This document shows, in pieces, positions 1 through 7,875 of a stretch of 64,000 bases of DNA. The position numbers and the translations under genes are program-made. The notes under the pieces were generated by a model. It made no database searches, was not told the origin of the DNA, and was given only the letters and a program-made list of their open reading frames with translations. Source of the stretch: SBAX01 sp964646605 (GTDB lineage Bacteria; Planctomycetota; Phycisphaerae; UBA1845); NCBI GenBank assembly GCA_964646605.1, contig CAZYEX010000161.1:1-64000 (forward strand), given 5' to 3'. Positions within the stretch are counted from its first letter, which is position 1. Every line of letters begins with the position of its first letter.

Positions 1-76
1 GCCGCTGCCAGAAGCAGGTCCATCGAATCGGCCAGCGAACTCCGTGTCACGCCGCTGACATACCGCGCTTCGAACG

Positions 77-1039
77 ATGGCGCAAATCCCCTATTTTAAC
101 ATTCTCGATGGCCGAGAATTGCAGACGGCTGAAGAGTTACGCCCGGACTATGCCCAGTTCAAGATTACGTTCGATCCTTGCAACAACAATTTGTCGTATG
201 AATACGCCGGCATCCTATTCCACGAAGAGGTGTATGGTTTTACCCACCCGGTCGGTGACCAACTCGACCTGCGTCCGCGGAACACCGACACCGCCTTCTA
301 CACCACCGACCACTTCGGCGAGATCATCGACATGGACAACCATTTCGTGATCGACACGCCCTGCCCGGATGCCTGCTGCGACGGCAACACCGGTCTGTGC
401 GCCGAAGGCATGACGGCTGACGAGTGCATGGCCTCCAGCGATGGGGCTTCGTATTATGAGAACGTCGCCTGCGCCGCCCTGGGCGGAGACCTCGGCCCGG
501 CTTGCCTGCGCCACACCGGCGCTTGCTGCGACCATAATGGCGGCGCCGGCGGTCCTGGACCGGATGGCGTTTGCACCGACGCGACCTACCCGGAGGATTG
601 CGACGGCAATAACTTGACCTGGCACAAGGGCGAGTTGTGCGCTGACGTCGGGTGCCTCGAGGCCCTCGGCTCGTGCTGCAACCTGCTGGACGGATCCTGC
701 ACCGGTGGTCGCGTCCAGGCCGAATGCCGCAGCGAGAATCCCGCCCAGCGAGTTTGGGAAAAGGGCGGCGACTGCGGCACGGTGGAGTGCAGCGCCGTTC
801 TCGGCGCTTGCTGCGACGAGGACGCCTTCGGGGGCTGCTCGCAGACCACCCAGGCCGGTTGCGATGCTCCCAAGAAGGGCGTCTGGTACAAGCTCGAGGA
901 TTGTGAGGACATCGAGTGCCTGCACAACGCCATTCCGACCGTGTCGGAGTGGGGTGTCGTCGTCCTGACCCTTCTCTTGCTCACCGGCGCGAAGGTCTAC
1001 TTCGGCCGTCGGCAAGCGATGGTCCAAGGCCGATGCTAA
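77..1039 (+). CDS. Cys-rich repeat protein with IPTL-type C-terminal sorting tail
   Basis: The 320-residue product has an unrecognised N-terminal part (about 1-95), then four Cys-rich repeats of about 40-45 residues, each opening with A/G-x-CC and ending in a C-x(1-3)-C pair. These repeats are common in planctomycete secreted proteins. It ends with IPTVSEWGVVV, a hydrophobic segment and basic residues, which is the IPTL-CTERM pattern of proteins exported and processed at the cell surface. No signal peptide follows the ATG at 77, no ribosome binding site precedes it, and a TGA at 56-58 closes the same frame. The true 5' end may therefore be upstream in another frame (frameshift) or lost. It is convergent with prfB, with stop codons only about 6 bases apart. 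The role is unknown; surface location is inferred from the tail. Confidence 0.7.
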   Translation: MAQIPYFNILDGRELQTAEELRPDYAQFKITFDPCNNNLSYEYAGILFHEEVYGFTHPVGDQLDLRPRNTDTAFYTTDHFGEIIDMDNHFVIDTPCPDACCDGNTGLCAEGMTADECMASSDGASYYENVACAALGGDLGPACLRHTGACCDHNGGAGGPGPDGVCTDATYPEDCDGNNLTWHKGELCADVGCLEALGSCCNLLDGSCTGGRVQAECRSENPAQRVWEKGGDCGTVECSAVLGACCDEDAFGGCSQTTQAGCDAPKKGVWYKLEDCEDIECLHNAIPTVSEWGVVVLTLLLLTGAKVYFGRRQAMVQGRC

Positions 1040-1045
1040 CCATGC

Positions 1046-2159
1046 CTACTTGTGCCGCTCGGCTGCCCGTTGTTGAAGCATGGCGTCGATGAACGGTTGC
1101 ACCTCGCCGTCCAACACGGCCTGCGAGTTCCCCACGGTGTATCCCGTCCGCGAGTCTTTCACCCGCTGCTCGGGATAGAGGAAGTAACTGCGGATCGAGT
1201 TCCCCCAACCGATCTGACCCTTCTCGCTGTAGATCTTGGCGAACTCGCTGTCGCGCTTGGCTTGTTCCATTTGATAGAGCCGGGCGGCGAGCATCTTCTG
1301 GGCTGTGGCCCGGTTCTTATGCTGCGAGCGCTCGTTCTGACATTGGGCCGCGATCCCCGTCGCCAAGTGCGTCAGGCGAACCGCGGACTCGGTCTTGTTC
1401 ACGTGTTGCCCGCCCTTGCCGCCCGCGCGGTAGGTGTCCTCGCGGACCTCCTTGGCCCAGTCAATCTCGATTTCGATGTCGTTGATTTCCGGCTGAACGT
1501 CCACCGACGCAAAACTCGTCTCCCGTTTCCCTTGGGCGCTGAAAGGGGAAATCCTCACCAATCGGTGTACGCCGATCTCGCAAGACAGGGTTCCGAATGC
1601 ATACGGACCCTTGACCAGCAAACTGCACGACTGAATGCCCGCCTCTTCTCCGTCGCGCATGGAGAGTTCCTCGAGTTCGTATTCGCGGCGCTCGAAGTAG
1701 CGCAGGTACATGCGCAGCAGCATCTGGGCCCAGTCGCACGCATCCGCGCCGCCCGTGCCCGCTTGGATATTGAAATAGCAGTTCCGCAAATCGTTGGGCC
1801 CCGAAAGCAGGGCCAGCAATTCGACTCGCCCCACGTCCCGGGTCAGTTGTTCGAGCCCCTGCTCCAGTTCCGCGCGAACGTGGGCGTCGTCGGCCTCGGC
1901 GAGGAGTTGCGTCATCGCCTCCAGGTCTTCCGACTGGGCGAGAACCTTCCGCACCGGTTCGACGACGGCCCGGATGGTCTTCATGCGACCGACGGTGCCA
2001 CGGGCGGCTTCGGGATTGTCCCAGAAATTGGGTGAGGCCATCTCCCGCTCCACGACCCCCAGGGACTCCAGCTTGGATGGGTAGTCAAAGAGAGTCCCGG
2101 ATCGCCACGATCCGGGCCGAAAGTGACCGAAACACACCGACGGGGTCTTCTATGCTCAT
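1046..2159 (-). CDS. prfB: Peptide chain release factor 2, made by programmed +1 frameshift
   Basis: RF2 reads UAA and UGA stop codons and triggers peptide release. The C-terminal part carries the catalytic GGQ motif in GGKGGQHVNKTES. The continuous frame begins at 2137 with residues unlike any RF2. A better start is ATG at 2159, which opens 24 codons (MSIEDPVGVFRSLSARIV...) ending CTT TGA C. A +1 slip there (CTT at 2090-2088, TGA at 2087-2085) continues with DYPSKLESLG, giving about 370 residues, against 365 in E. coli. In E. coli the same CTT TGA C lies at codons 25-26 and lets RF2 control its own synthesis. The coding sequence is therefore 2159-2088 joined to 2086-1046. The stimulatory Shine-Dalgarno-like element is weak here (CGGGAC). 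Confidence 0.93.
2084..2090 (-). promoter_or_regulatory. prfB programmed +1 frameshift site (CTTTGAC)
   Basis: On the minus strand the heptamer CTTTGAC sits after 23 codons that begin at ATG 2159. The in-frame TGA stops the short frame, and the +1 frame continues directly into the conserved RF2 body. Low RF2 would favour slippage over termination, the classical autoregulation of prfB. Confidence 0.9.
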
Positions 2160-2197
2160 ATCATGTCTCTATGCCGATCGCTCGGCAGCTCTAACGG

Positions 2198-2340
2198 CGA
2201 ATTACCAATTACGAATTACCAATGACCCGATCTCCAATGCAGACCTCGACCCATCCCCAATTGTGTACGAGCCATTGGCGTCGAACACGCGAAGGCTCCA
2301 CACGGTCGCTGGTCATTCGTAATTGGTAATTGGTAATTCG
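2198..2340. repeat. 30-bp inverted repeat pair built from AATTACCA/AATTACG units
   Basis: 2198-2227 and 2311-2340 are inverted copies of one another, matching at 28 of 30 positions, with 83 bp between them. Each arm is a short tandem run of AATTACC/AATTACG ending in AATGACC. The pair fills the gap between the start of prfB and the end of the cyclophilin-like gene. It could be a small palindromic repeat element; no coding region is seen in it. Confidence 0.75.
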
Positions 2341-2352
2341 CAACTCCATTGC

Positions 2353-3549
2353 TCACTCTCCGCTGAGAACTTGTGCCATTCGCACGATGATCACGTCTTC
2401 CTCCGGCAGCGAGGCCTCTCCGGCCAGAATCGGGCTGGCGATCGTCGGCACACGGGCAATGGCATCGACGACAGCGGTTCCCACCACCACGCGCCCGAAT
2501 ACAGTGAACCCCTGGGCGTCCAGGGACGCATTGTCCTCATCCAGGTTGATGAAGAACTGCGTGGTCCCGGAATCCGCGTCACCGCCGGAAAGGGCCAGAG
2601 CCAGGGAGTAGATCGCGCCGTTGGTCAACCCATTGTCGGCCTCCGACGGTACCGGGTCGCGCGTCGCCGCGTCCTCCTCTAGGTCGCCCTCCACGCGGCG
2701 AAACCCGCCGGCTTGGATGACAAACGGATCGCATTCACCCCCCGCGAGGCCCGTGTCGCAAACCACGCGGTGGAAAAGCAATCCGTCATAGAAGCCGTCG
2801 TTCACATAGAAAAGGAAGTTGGCGGTGTGTCGAGGGGCGGCCTCGCCGTCGAGTTCCACGGTGATGTCGCCCTGGTTCGTTTCGATCAGAACCCGGGGGT
2901 GCAACGTGGTCACCGAGGCGATCTCGACGGTACGCGTGGTCGTGACGGGCACAGCGTCACCGGCGGAGATCGTCACGGTGAGGACTACCCCCACGGTCTC
3001 GGCTTGGGCCGTCGTCAGCGTCGTAGCGGGCGAATCGGGCTGACTGAGCGTGCCCGTGCCGCGTTCGAGTTCCCAACGGAACTGAGCGTCGGACTCGGGG
3101 TTTTCCAACTCGGCGACGAGTTCGACCGCTTGGCCCACGATCGCCAGAGGCGGCGCGGAAACCGACACGGAGGGTAGCACCTCGACGGCCACAAAGTCCG
3201 TGGCGTGAAAGCCCGCGGCGTCCGTGGCCACGACCCGGAAGACGTATCGACCCACGGTGCCCAGAGGTTCCGTGTCCGTCGCGGAGTTGGCGGCATCGGT
3301 CAGCCCCACATCGGCGGGTCCGTCATTCTGATCCCAGCGAAAGCGGTAAGGCGACGTCCCGCCCGTCGCGGCAGCCGTCAGGTTTGCGAGACCTCCCTCG
3401 AACACCTCGGTGGAGGCTGCGACCGCGATAACCGCAAGGTCCGAACCGTCCGGCGGCGTAACCCCGTCATCGCGCACCGGTACGCACGACGCCGCCACCA
3501 ACGCCCCAACCACCCCGTTCATCAAACACCACATTCGCATATCGCTCAT
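2353..3549 (-). CDS. Cyclophilin-type peptidyl-prolyl isomerase lipoprotein with Ig-like domains
   Basis: The chosen start (ATG 3549, GGAG about 8 bases upstream) gives about 398 residues. A short hydrophobic signal ends in the lipobox VAASC, so the protein is probably lipid-anchored outside the cytoplasm. Roughly residues 30-205 look like two PKD/Ig-like beta domains. From about residue 215 a cyclophilin domain follows: IETNQGDITVELDGEAAP, then HTANFLFYVNDGFYDGLLFHR, GGDADSGTTQFFINL and FTVFGRVVVG. This is the bacterial PpiA/B pattern. It probably assists folding of exported proteins. It is divergent from purB. Confidence 0.85.
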   Translation of the reverse strand: MSDMRMWCLMNGVVGALVAASCVPVRDDGVTPPDGSDLAVIAVAASTEVFEGGLANLTAAATGGTSPYRFRWDQNDGPADVGLTDAANSATDTEPLGTVGRYVFRVVATDAAGFHATDFVAVEVLPSVSVSAPPLAIVGQAVELVAELENPESDAQFRWELERGTGTLSQPDSPATTLTTAQAETVGVVLTVTISAGDAVPVTTTRTVEIASVTTLHPRVLIETNQGDITVELDGEAAPRHTANFLFYVNDGFYDGLLFHRVVCDTGLAGGECDPFVIQAGGFRRVEGDLEEDAATRDPVPSEADNGLTNGAIYSLALALSGGDADSGTTQFFINLDEDNASLDAQGFTVFGRVVVGTAVVDAIARVPTIASPILAGEASLPEEDVIIVRMAQVLSGE

Positions 3550-3659
3550 CCGCTCCGCCGGGCGACGCCGCCGTAGCGTCCTCCCGTGCATCCGCTACAA
3601 TAACGCGCACGGTGATCGGCGTCACGCGGGTTTTCGACCGATCACCCGGAACCCCAGAC

Positions 3660-5090
3660 ATGGCCAACAACGACGTTTACGAGTCTCCGCTGGTCGTTCG
3701 CTACGCCTCGCGGGAGATGGCGGAACTGTTCAGCGAGCGGACGCGCATTCTCACGTGGCGGCAATTGTGGTTGGCGCTGGCCAAGGCGCAACATCGCGCC
3801 GGGTTGCGCGTTTCCGCCCGTCAGATTCGCCAGCTCGAAAAGACCCTGGAGAACATCGACTTCGCCGCCGCCGCCCGGCATGAAAAGCGCCTGCGGCACG
3901 ACGTCATGGCCCATCTTCACACCTGGGGCGACATCGCCCCCGAGGCTCGCGGCATCCTGCATTGGGGGGCGACCAGCGCCTATTTGGTGGACAACGCGGA
4001 CCTGATTCTCATGCGCCGGGGTTTGCAACTGCTGGCCGGGTGGTTGGCGAACATCGTGGATGCCCTCGGAACCTTCGCCAAGCAGTACCGCGCCTTGCCG
4101 ACACTCGGGTTCACCCACTTTCAACCCGCCCAGCTCACCACGGTCGGCAAACGGGCGAGTCTGTGGTGTTACGATTTCGTCCGCGACCTGGAGGAACTCG
4201 AGTCCCGATTGTCCGGGCTTCGGTTCCGCGGCGTGAAAGGGGCGACCGGCACGCAGGCCAGCTTTTTGGAAATCTGCGGTGGCGACCACCGAAAAGTTCA
4301 CCGCCTGGAGGCGGACGTCGCTCGACAAATGGAGTTCGAGGCCGTCGAACCGATCACCGGGCAGACCTATTCGCGGCAGGTGGACGCCCGGGTGCTTTGC
4401 GCCCTGGGCGTGGCCGGAACCAGCGTCCACAAGTTCGCCAACGACGTTCGATTGCTGGCGGGGCTCAAGGAAATCGAGGAGCCCTTCGAGCGCGAGCAGG
4501 TCGGCTCCAGCGTCATGCCCTACAAGCGGAACCCCATGCTCTGTGAACGTGCCACGGGTTTGGCACGGTTCCTTTTCTCGCTGGTGCAATCGGGTCTCCA
4601 AACCGCGGCCGAGCAGTGGTTCGAGCGAACTCTCGACGATTCCTCGAACAAGCGTCTGACCGTGCCCGAGGCTTTTCTCGCCGCGGACGGGATGTTGCGA
4701 GTCGTGGCCCATGTCGCCCGCGGTCTGGTGGTCTATCCCAAGGTCATCGAGACCCACGTTCGCGCCGAGCTTCCCTTCATGGCCTCGGAAAACATCATGC
4801 AGGCCGGCGTCGCGTTGGGCGGCGATCGACAGGAATTGCACGAACGCATCCGCCGTCACGCCCACGCCGCAGGCCGAAGGGTCAAGATGGAGGGCGCGGA
4901 GAACGATCTGCTGGATCGTCTGGCGACGGACCCGAGCTTTGCGAAGATCAAGTTGCAACGCGTCTTGGACCCTAGGTTCTACATCGGCCGGGCACCGCAA
5001 CAAGTGGACGAGTTTGTTCGCGAGTATGTCGCTCCGGTCCGACGGCGCTTTCGTGAGGCCTTGAACCGCCGAAGCGACCTTCAGGTTTGA
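3660..5090 (+). CDS. purB: Adenylosuccinate lyase
   Basis: PurB catalyses two eliminations of fumarate in purine synthesis, from SAICAR and from adenylosuccinate. From ATG 3660 the product is 476 residues and opens MANNDVYESPLVVRYASREM, which resembles the longer eukaryotic-like ADSL type (about 480 residues) more than E. coli PurB. The fumarase-superfamily signature is present as GSSVMPYKRNPMLCER (about residues 283-298), and the substrate-binding TQPA-type stretch appears as FTHFQPAQLTT. An upstream in-frame ATG at 3612 would add 16 residues without family similarity. It is followed within 50 bases by a small gene and then pyrE, suggesting a nucleotide-synthesis transcription unit. Confidence 0.93.
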   Translation: MANNDVYESPLVVRYASREMAELFSERTRILTWRQLWLALAKAQHRAGLRVSARQIRQLEKTLENIDFAAAARHEKRLRHDVMAHLHTWGDIAPEARGILHWGATSAYLVDNADLILMRRGLQLLAGWLANIVDALGTFAKQYRALPTLGFTHFQPAQLTTVGKRASLWCYDFVRDLEELESRLSGLRFRGVKGATGTQASFLEICGGDHRKVHRLEADVARQMEFEAVEPITGQTYSRQVDARVLCALGVAGTSVHKFANDVRLLAGLKEIEEPFEREQVGSSVMPYKRNPMLCERATGLARFLFSLVQSGLQTAAEQWFERTLDDSSNKRLTVPEAFLAADGMLRVVAHVARGLVVYPKVIETHVRAELPFMASENIMQAGVALGGDRQELHERIRRHAHAAGRRVKMEGAENDLLDRLATDPSFAKIKLQRVLDPRFYIGRAPQQVDEFVREYVAPVRRRFREALNRRSDLQV

Positions 5091-5135
5091 CCCGTGGGAA
5101 TTGACTCGGACTTGGGCGACGATAGGATCTACGAA

Positions 5136-5435
5136 ATGGACCGGGCGGACCTTCTGGACATCCTTCGCAAGCGACCGTTCGAGCCCATCGAGGTCGGATT
5201 GACCGACGGACGCTCGATCCTGGTTCGGCATCCGGACCAAGTCATCTTGACCCGCCGTAACGCCGTGTTTGGACTCAGCCACGTCAAGGAGGGGCGGCGG
5301 CGGCTTCGAACTCCGGACAACGAGGACCGATACGTAACGGACTGGCTGATGATCGACCTGCTGCACGTGGTCAGCGCCGAACCGGCCAACGGCAAGCGGC
5401 CGTCCCGCCATACGGGCGGACGCCGCCGAAGCTAG
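5136..5435 (+). CDS. Small conserved protein of unknown function
   Basis: The 99-residue product starts MDRADLLDILRKRPFEPIEV and continues GLTDGRSILVRHPDQVILTRRNAVFGL. I recognise this as a short planctomycete family of unknown function, compact and mostly beta, with a basic C-terminal tail. ATG 5136 is preferred because AGGAT lies about 10 bases upstream and family members begin at this point; a GTG at 5094 would add 14 residues. It sits between purB and pyrE on the same strand with short gaps. Confidence 0.7.
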   Translation: MDRADLLDILRKRPFEPIEVGLTDGRSILVRHPDQVILTRRNAVFGLSHVKEGRRRLRTPDNEDRYVTDWLMIDLLHVVSAEPANGKRPSRHTGGRRRS

Positions 5436-5453
5436 CGCGTGGGACCGATGACC

Positions 5454-5978
5454 ATGAACCGATCCGATCTCGCCCGCCGCATTCGTGAAACCGCCTATTT
5501 GGAAGGGGATTTCACTCTCCGCTCCGGGCGAAAGAGCAAGTATTACCTCGACAAATACCTCTTCGAAACGCAGCCGGATATCCTGGCCGCGCTGGGCGAA
5601 ATGTTCGCAACCTTCCTTCGACCGAGCACGACTTTGATCGCCGGGGCCGAGCTCGGCGGGGTTGCACTTGCGGCCGCTGCCTCGATGGCTTCCGGCAAAC
5701 CCTTCGTCATCGTCCGCAACGCCAAGAAGGATTACGGAACCGGAAAGCCCTACGAGGGCAAGCTGTCCGCGGACGATTCGGTGCTGGTGGTCGAAGACAT
5801 CGCTACCACCGGAGGGCAGGTTCTCGAAGCCGCCGGTTTCATCACTTCCCTCGGAGCCAAGGTCGAACGGATTGTCGCGGTCATCGACCGCCAAGAAGGC
5901 GCGCGAGAGAACATCGAGAAGGCCGGGTTCGACTTCGAGTCCCTCTTCACTCGGGGCGATCTGAAGCTACCCATCTGA
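5454..5978 (+). CDS. pyrE: Orotate phosphoribosyltransferase
   Basis: PyrE joins orotate and PRPP to make OMP in pyrimidine synthesis. The protein (about 174 residues) shows FTLRSGRKSKYYLDKY near the N-terminus, which is the orotate-binding region. The PRPP-binding loop is VLVVEDIATTGGQVLEAA. Length fits the family. ATG 5448 and GTG 5439 are alternative in-frame starts. It ends close to the convergent rpiB, with a hairpin between them. Confidence 0.93.
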   Translation: MNRSDLARRIRETAYLEGDFTLRSGRKSKYYLDKYLFETQPDILAALGEMFATFLRPSTTLIAGAELGGVALAAAASMASGKPFVIVRNAKKDYGTGKPYEGKLSADDSVLVVEDIATTGGQVLEAAGFITSLGAKVERIVAVIDRQEGARENIEKAGFDFESLFTRGDLKLPI

Positions 5979-6015
5979 GGCGAGATCCGATCGTCGCGCC
6001 GAAGAACCCCCTGTA

Positions 6016-6038
6016 GTGCCACCCCTTGTGGGTGGCGC
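6016..6038. repeat. Hairpin repeat GTGCCACCC-CTTGT-GGGTGGCGC
   Basis: This nearly perfect 9-bp stem with a CTTGT loop lies between the convergent ends of pyrE and rpiB. A second copy at 61763-61785 keeps the loop and the CACCC/GGGTG core but changes paired stem bases together. It may act as a bidirectional terminator, although no T-run follows. Confidence 0.7.
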
Positions 6039-6052
6039 GGTCCCAGGCGCGT

Positions 6053-6508
6053 CTACCCGCAGCACTGCCCGTTGTTTTCGTAGTCCGCGATTTTCTGCAA
6101 GCGCCGGGCGTGGCGGCCGGACTCGTATTCGGTCTTCAGCCACACGTCCACCACGCGGCGCATCAGGGCGTCGCCCACCAAGTCCGCGGGCAGGCACAGG
6201 ACGTTGGCGTCGTTGTGTCGGCGGGACATTTCCGCGGTCAGTTCATCGTGACACAGCGCGGCACGGATTCCCTTGACCTTGTTGGCCGTCATGGACATGC
6301 CGATCCCCGTCCCGCAGAGGAAGATGCCCCGCTGCGTCTTGCCTGCGGCGACGGCGGAAGCGCCGGCCAGGGCGAAATCGGGATAGTCGCAGCTCCCCAG
6401 CCCGTCGCACCCGAAGTCGATGACGTTGTGTCCGCCGGCCTTGAGGTAGGCTTTGAGCTGCTCCTTGGCCTCATATCCGCGATGGTCGCTGCATAGGGCT
6501 ACGTTCAT
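6053..6508 (-). CDS. rpiB: Ribose-5-phosphate isomerase B
   Basis: RpiB interconverts ribose 5-phosphate and ribulose 5-phosphate in the pentose phosphate pathway. From ATG 6508 the product is 151 residues and begins MNVALCSDHRGYEAKE, with the family's SDHRG phosphate-binding motif. GIFLCGTGIGMSMTANKVKGIRAA holds the catalytic Cys, and a conserved HNDANVLCLPA follows. The start ATG overlaps the stop of the upstream TsaC-phosphatase gene as ATGA, and the GGAGGTG ribosome binding site lies inside that gene. Translational coupling is therefore likely. Confidence 0.93.
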   Translation of the reverse strand: MNVALCSDHRGYEAKEQLKAYLKAGGHNVIDFGCDGLGSCDYPDFALAGASAVAAGKTQRGIFLCGTGIGMSMTANKVKGIRAALCHDELTAEMSRRHNDANVLCLPADLVGDALMRRVVDVWLKTEYESGRHARRLQKIADYENNGQCCG

Positions 6509-7626
6509 ACGATCACCTCCTGCAACCGTTCTTGAAGGGCACGCTCGATGGTCCGGGCGCATTGCTCATACTCGGCCACGTCCGAGCCCATCGGATCCTG
6601 CACATCCTCGTCCACCAGAAGCAACTGCACGCGTTTTTCCGCCGACGGGGCCAGTCGCAGGACCGTCTCGCGATGCGAGCGGGTCATGGCGAAGACGTAA
6701 TCGGCCTGCAAAATGAGGTCCGCAGTGAGCGCCGTCGAAGTGTGATCGGAGAGGTCCAGGCCGCGCTTGCCCATCACTTCCAAGGCGAACGAACTCGCCC
6801 CGCCGAATCCGCCCGACGTACCCGCGGAGGTCACGATCACTCCGCGATCACGAAGCTCGCCGGGCGCACAGCCCAGTCGTTGTGCGAGAAAGCGCTCGGC
6901 GAGACGTTCGGCGATGGGACTGCGGCAAGTGTTGCCCGTACACACGAACAACAATCGCACGGTCGATAACCGCTCGATGCTGCCCGCGTCGTAGACTCCC
7001 TCGCGGACCATTTCGTAGCCCGCCCCGTTGATGCGCACGATAGTCGAAGGTTTACCGTATTTGGTTCTCCCGGAGTCCACGAGCAGGTCGATTTTTCCGT
7101 CCAAGCCTTTGAGAACGTCGTCACCCGTCCAAGGCGGCGGCTGACCGGCGAGGTTGGCGCTGGCCGCGACAATGGGGGCGTCGACCGCGCGGAGAAGTGC
7201 CTGCGCCAGGGCGTCATCGGGACAGCGCAGCCCGATGGTCTTGTCGTAATACATCGCCGCCGCCGCGGCGCCGTTTTTCCCTTGCATGGCAGGCGCGGCC
7301 GCGGGATCGTCCACGGCGAAGATCAGCGTCAAAGGTCCCGGCCAGGCCTTGCGCACCAGCCTCGCCCCCACCCCGGAAAGGTTGGGCACGAATCGCTTGG
7401 CGTCGTCGCGCGAGGCGATGTGGACGGTGAACGCCTTGGTCCCTTCGCGGGTCTTCACTTCGCGGAGGCGTTGCATGGCCCCTACATGATCCGCCCGCGC
7501 CCCGAGCCCATAGACCGTCTCCGTGGGGAACGCCACCAGTCCGCCGCGCTGCATGACCTCGCTGGCCTGACGAATGGCGTCGGCCTGGGCGCCCTGCGAT
7601 TCCGATTTGAGGATCGTCGTCACCAT
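6505..7626 (-). CDS. Fusion of TsaC/Sua5 (YrdC) domain and low-molecular-weight phosphatase
   Basis: The 373-residue protein has two enzymes in one chain. Residues about 1-215 are a YrdC/Sua5 domain (GGLVAFPTETVYGLGARAD, AWPGPLTLIF, APIVAASANLAG), which makes threonylcarbamoyl-AMP for the t6A37 modification of ANN-decoding tRNAs. Residues about 225-373 are a low-molecular-weight protein phosphatase with the P-loop LFVCTGNTCRSPIAERL (CX5R) and a late DPMG carrying the general-acid Asp. In Bacillus the separate genes ywlC (Sua5), ywlE (arginine phosphatase) and ywlF (rpiB) lie together, so the same trio is conserved here with two members fused. Tyr versus Arg specificity of the phosphatase cannot be decided here. 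Confidence 0.9.
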   Translation of the reverse strand: MVTTILKSESQGAQADAIRQASEVMQRGGLVAFPTETVYGLGARADHVGAMQRLREVKTREGTKAFTVHIASRDDAKRFVPNLSGVGARLVRKAWPGPLTLIFAVDDPAAAPAMQGKNGAAAAAMYYDKTIGLRCPDDALAQALLRAVDAPIVAASANLAGQPPPWTGDDVLKGLDGKIDLLVDSGRTKYGKPSTIVRINGAGYEMVREGVYDAGSIERLSTVRLLFVCTGNTCRSPIAERLAERFLAQRLGCAPGELRDRGVIVTSAGTSGGFGGASSFALEVMGKRGLDLSDHTSTALTADLILQADYVFAMTRSHRETVLRLAPSAEKRVQLLLVDEDVQDPMGSDVAEYEQCARTIERALQERLQEVIV

Positions 7627-7761
7627 AAGCGGGCTTCCTTGGACGAAGGGTACGGAGTTGCGTAAACCTGTCAAGTTCGCGTCGACAACGGGTTCCAACG
7701 CCGCTAGACTCCGCCCCGCGATCGCGAGGATCGGCTGCGGCGCCAAGAACGTGTTTATGAA

Positions 7762-7799
7762 GGGTGCCACTGGCTGCTTGCAGCCAGTGTCCGGCGCCC
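7762..7799. repeat. Long hairpin CACTGGCTG-CTTG-CAGCCAGTG with outer stem
   Basis: A perfect 9-bp stem with a CTTG loop (7768-7789) is extended by an outer GGGTGC/GCGCCC stem with one T-G pair, after a 4-base bulge. It lies in the intergenic region between the divergent phosphatase fusion and amidohydrolase genes. It may be a dispersed repeat or an mRNA structure at the 5' end of the amidohydrolase transcript. Confidence 0.65.
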
Positions 7800-7875
7800 A
7801 ACCTGGGTGTCGAGGTGGCTCGCTAAACAGATACCAAGCCGCGTTGACCTGCCGTTTGCGAGGAGGAATCGCTCT

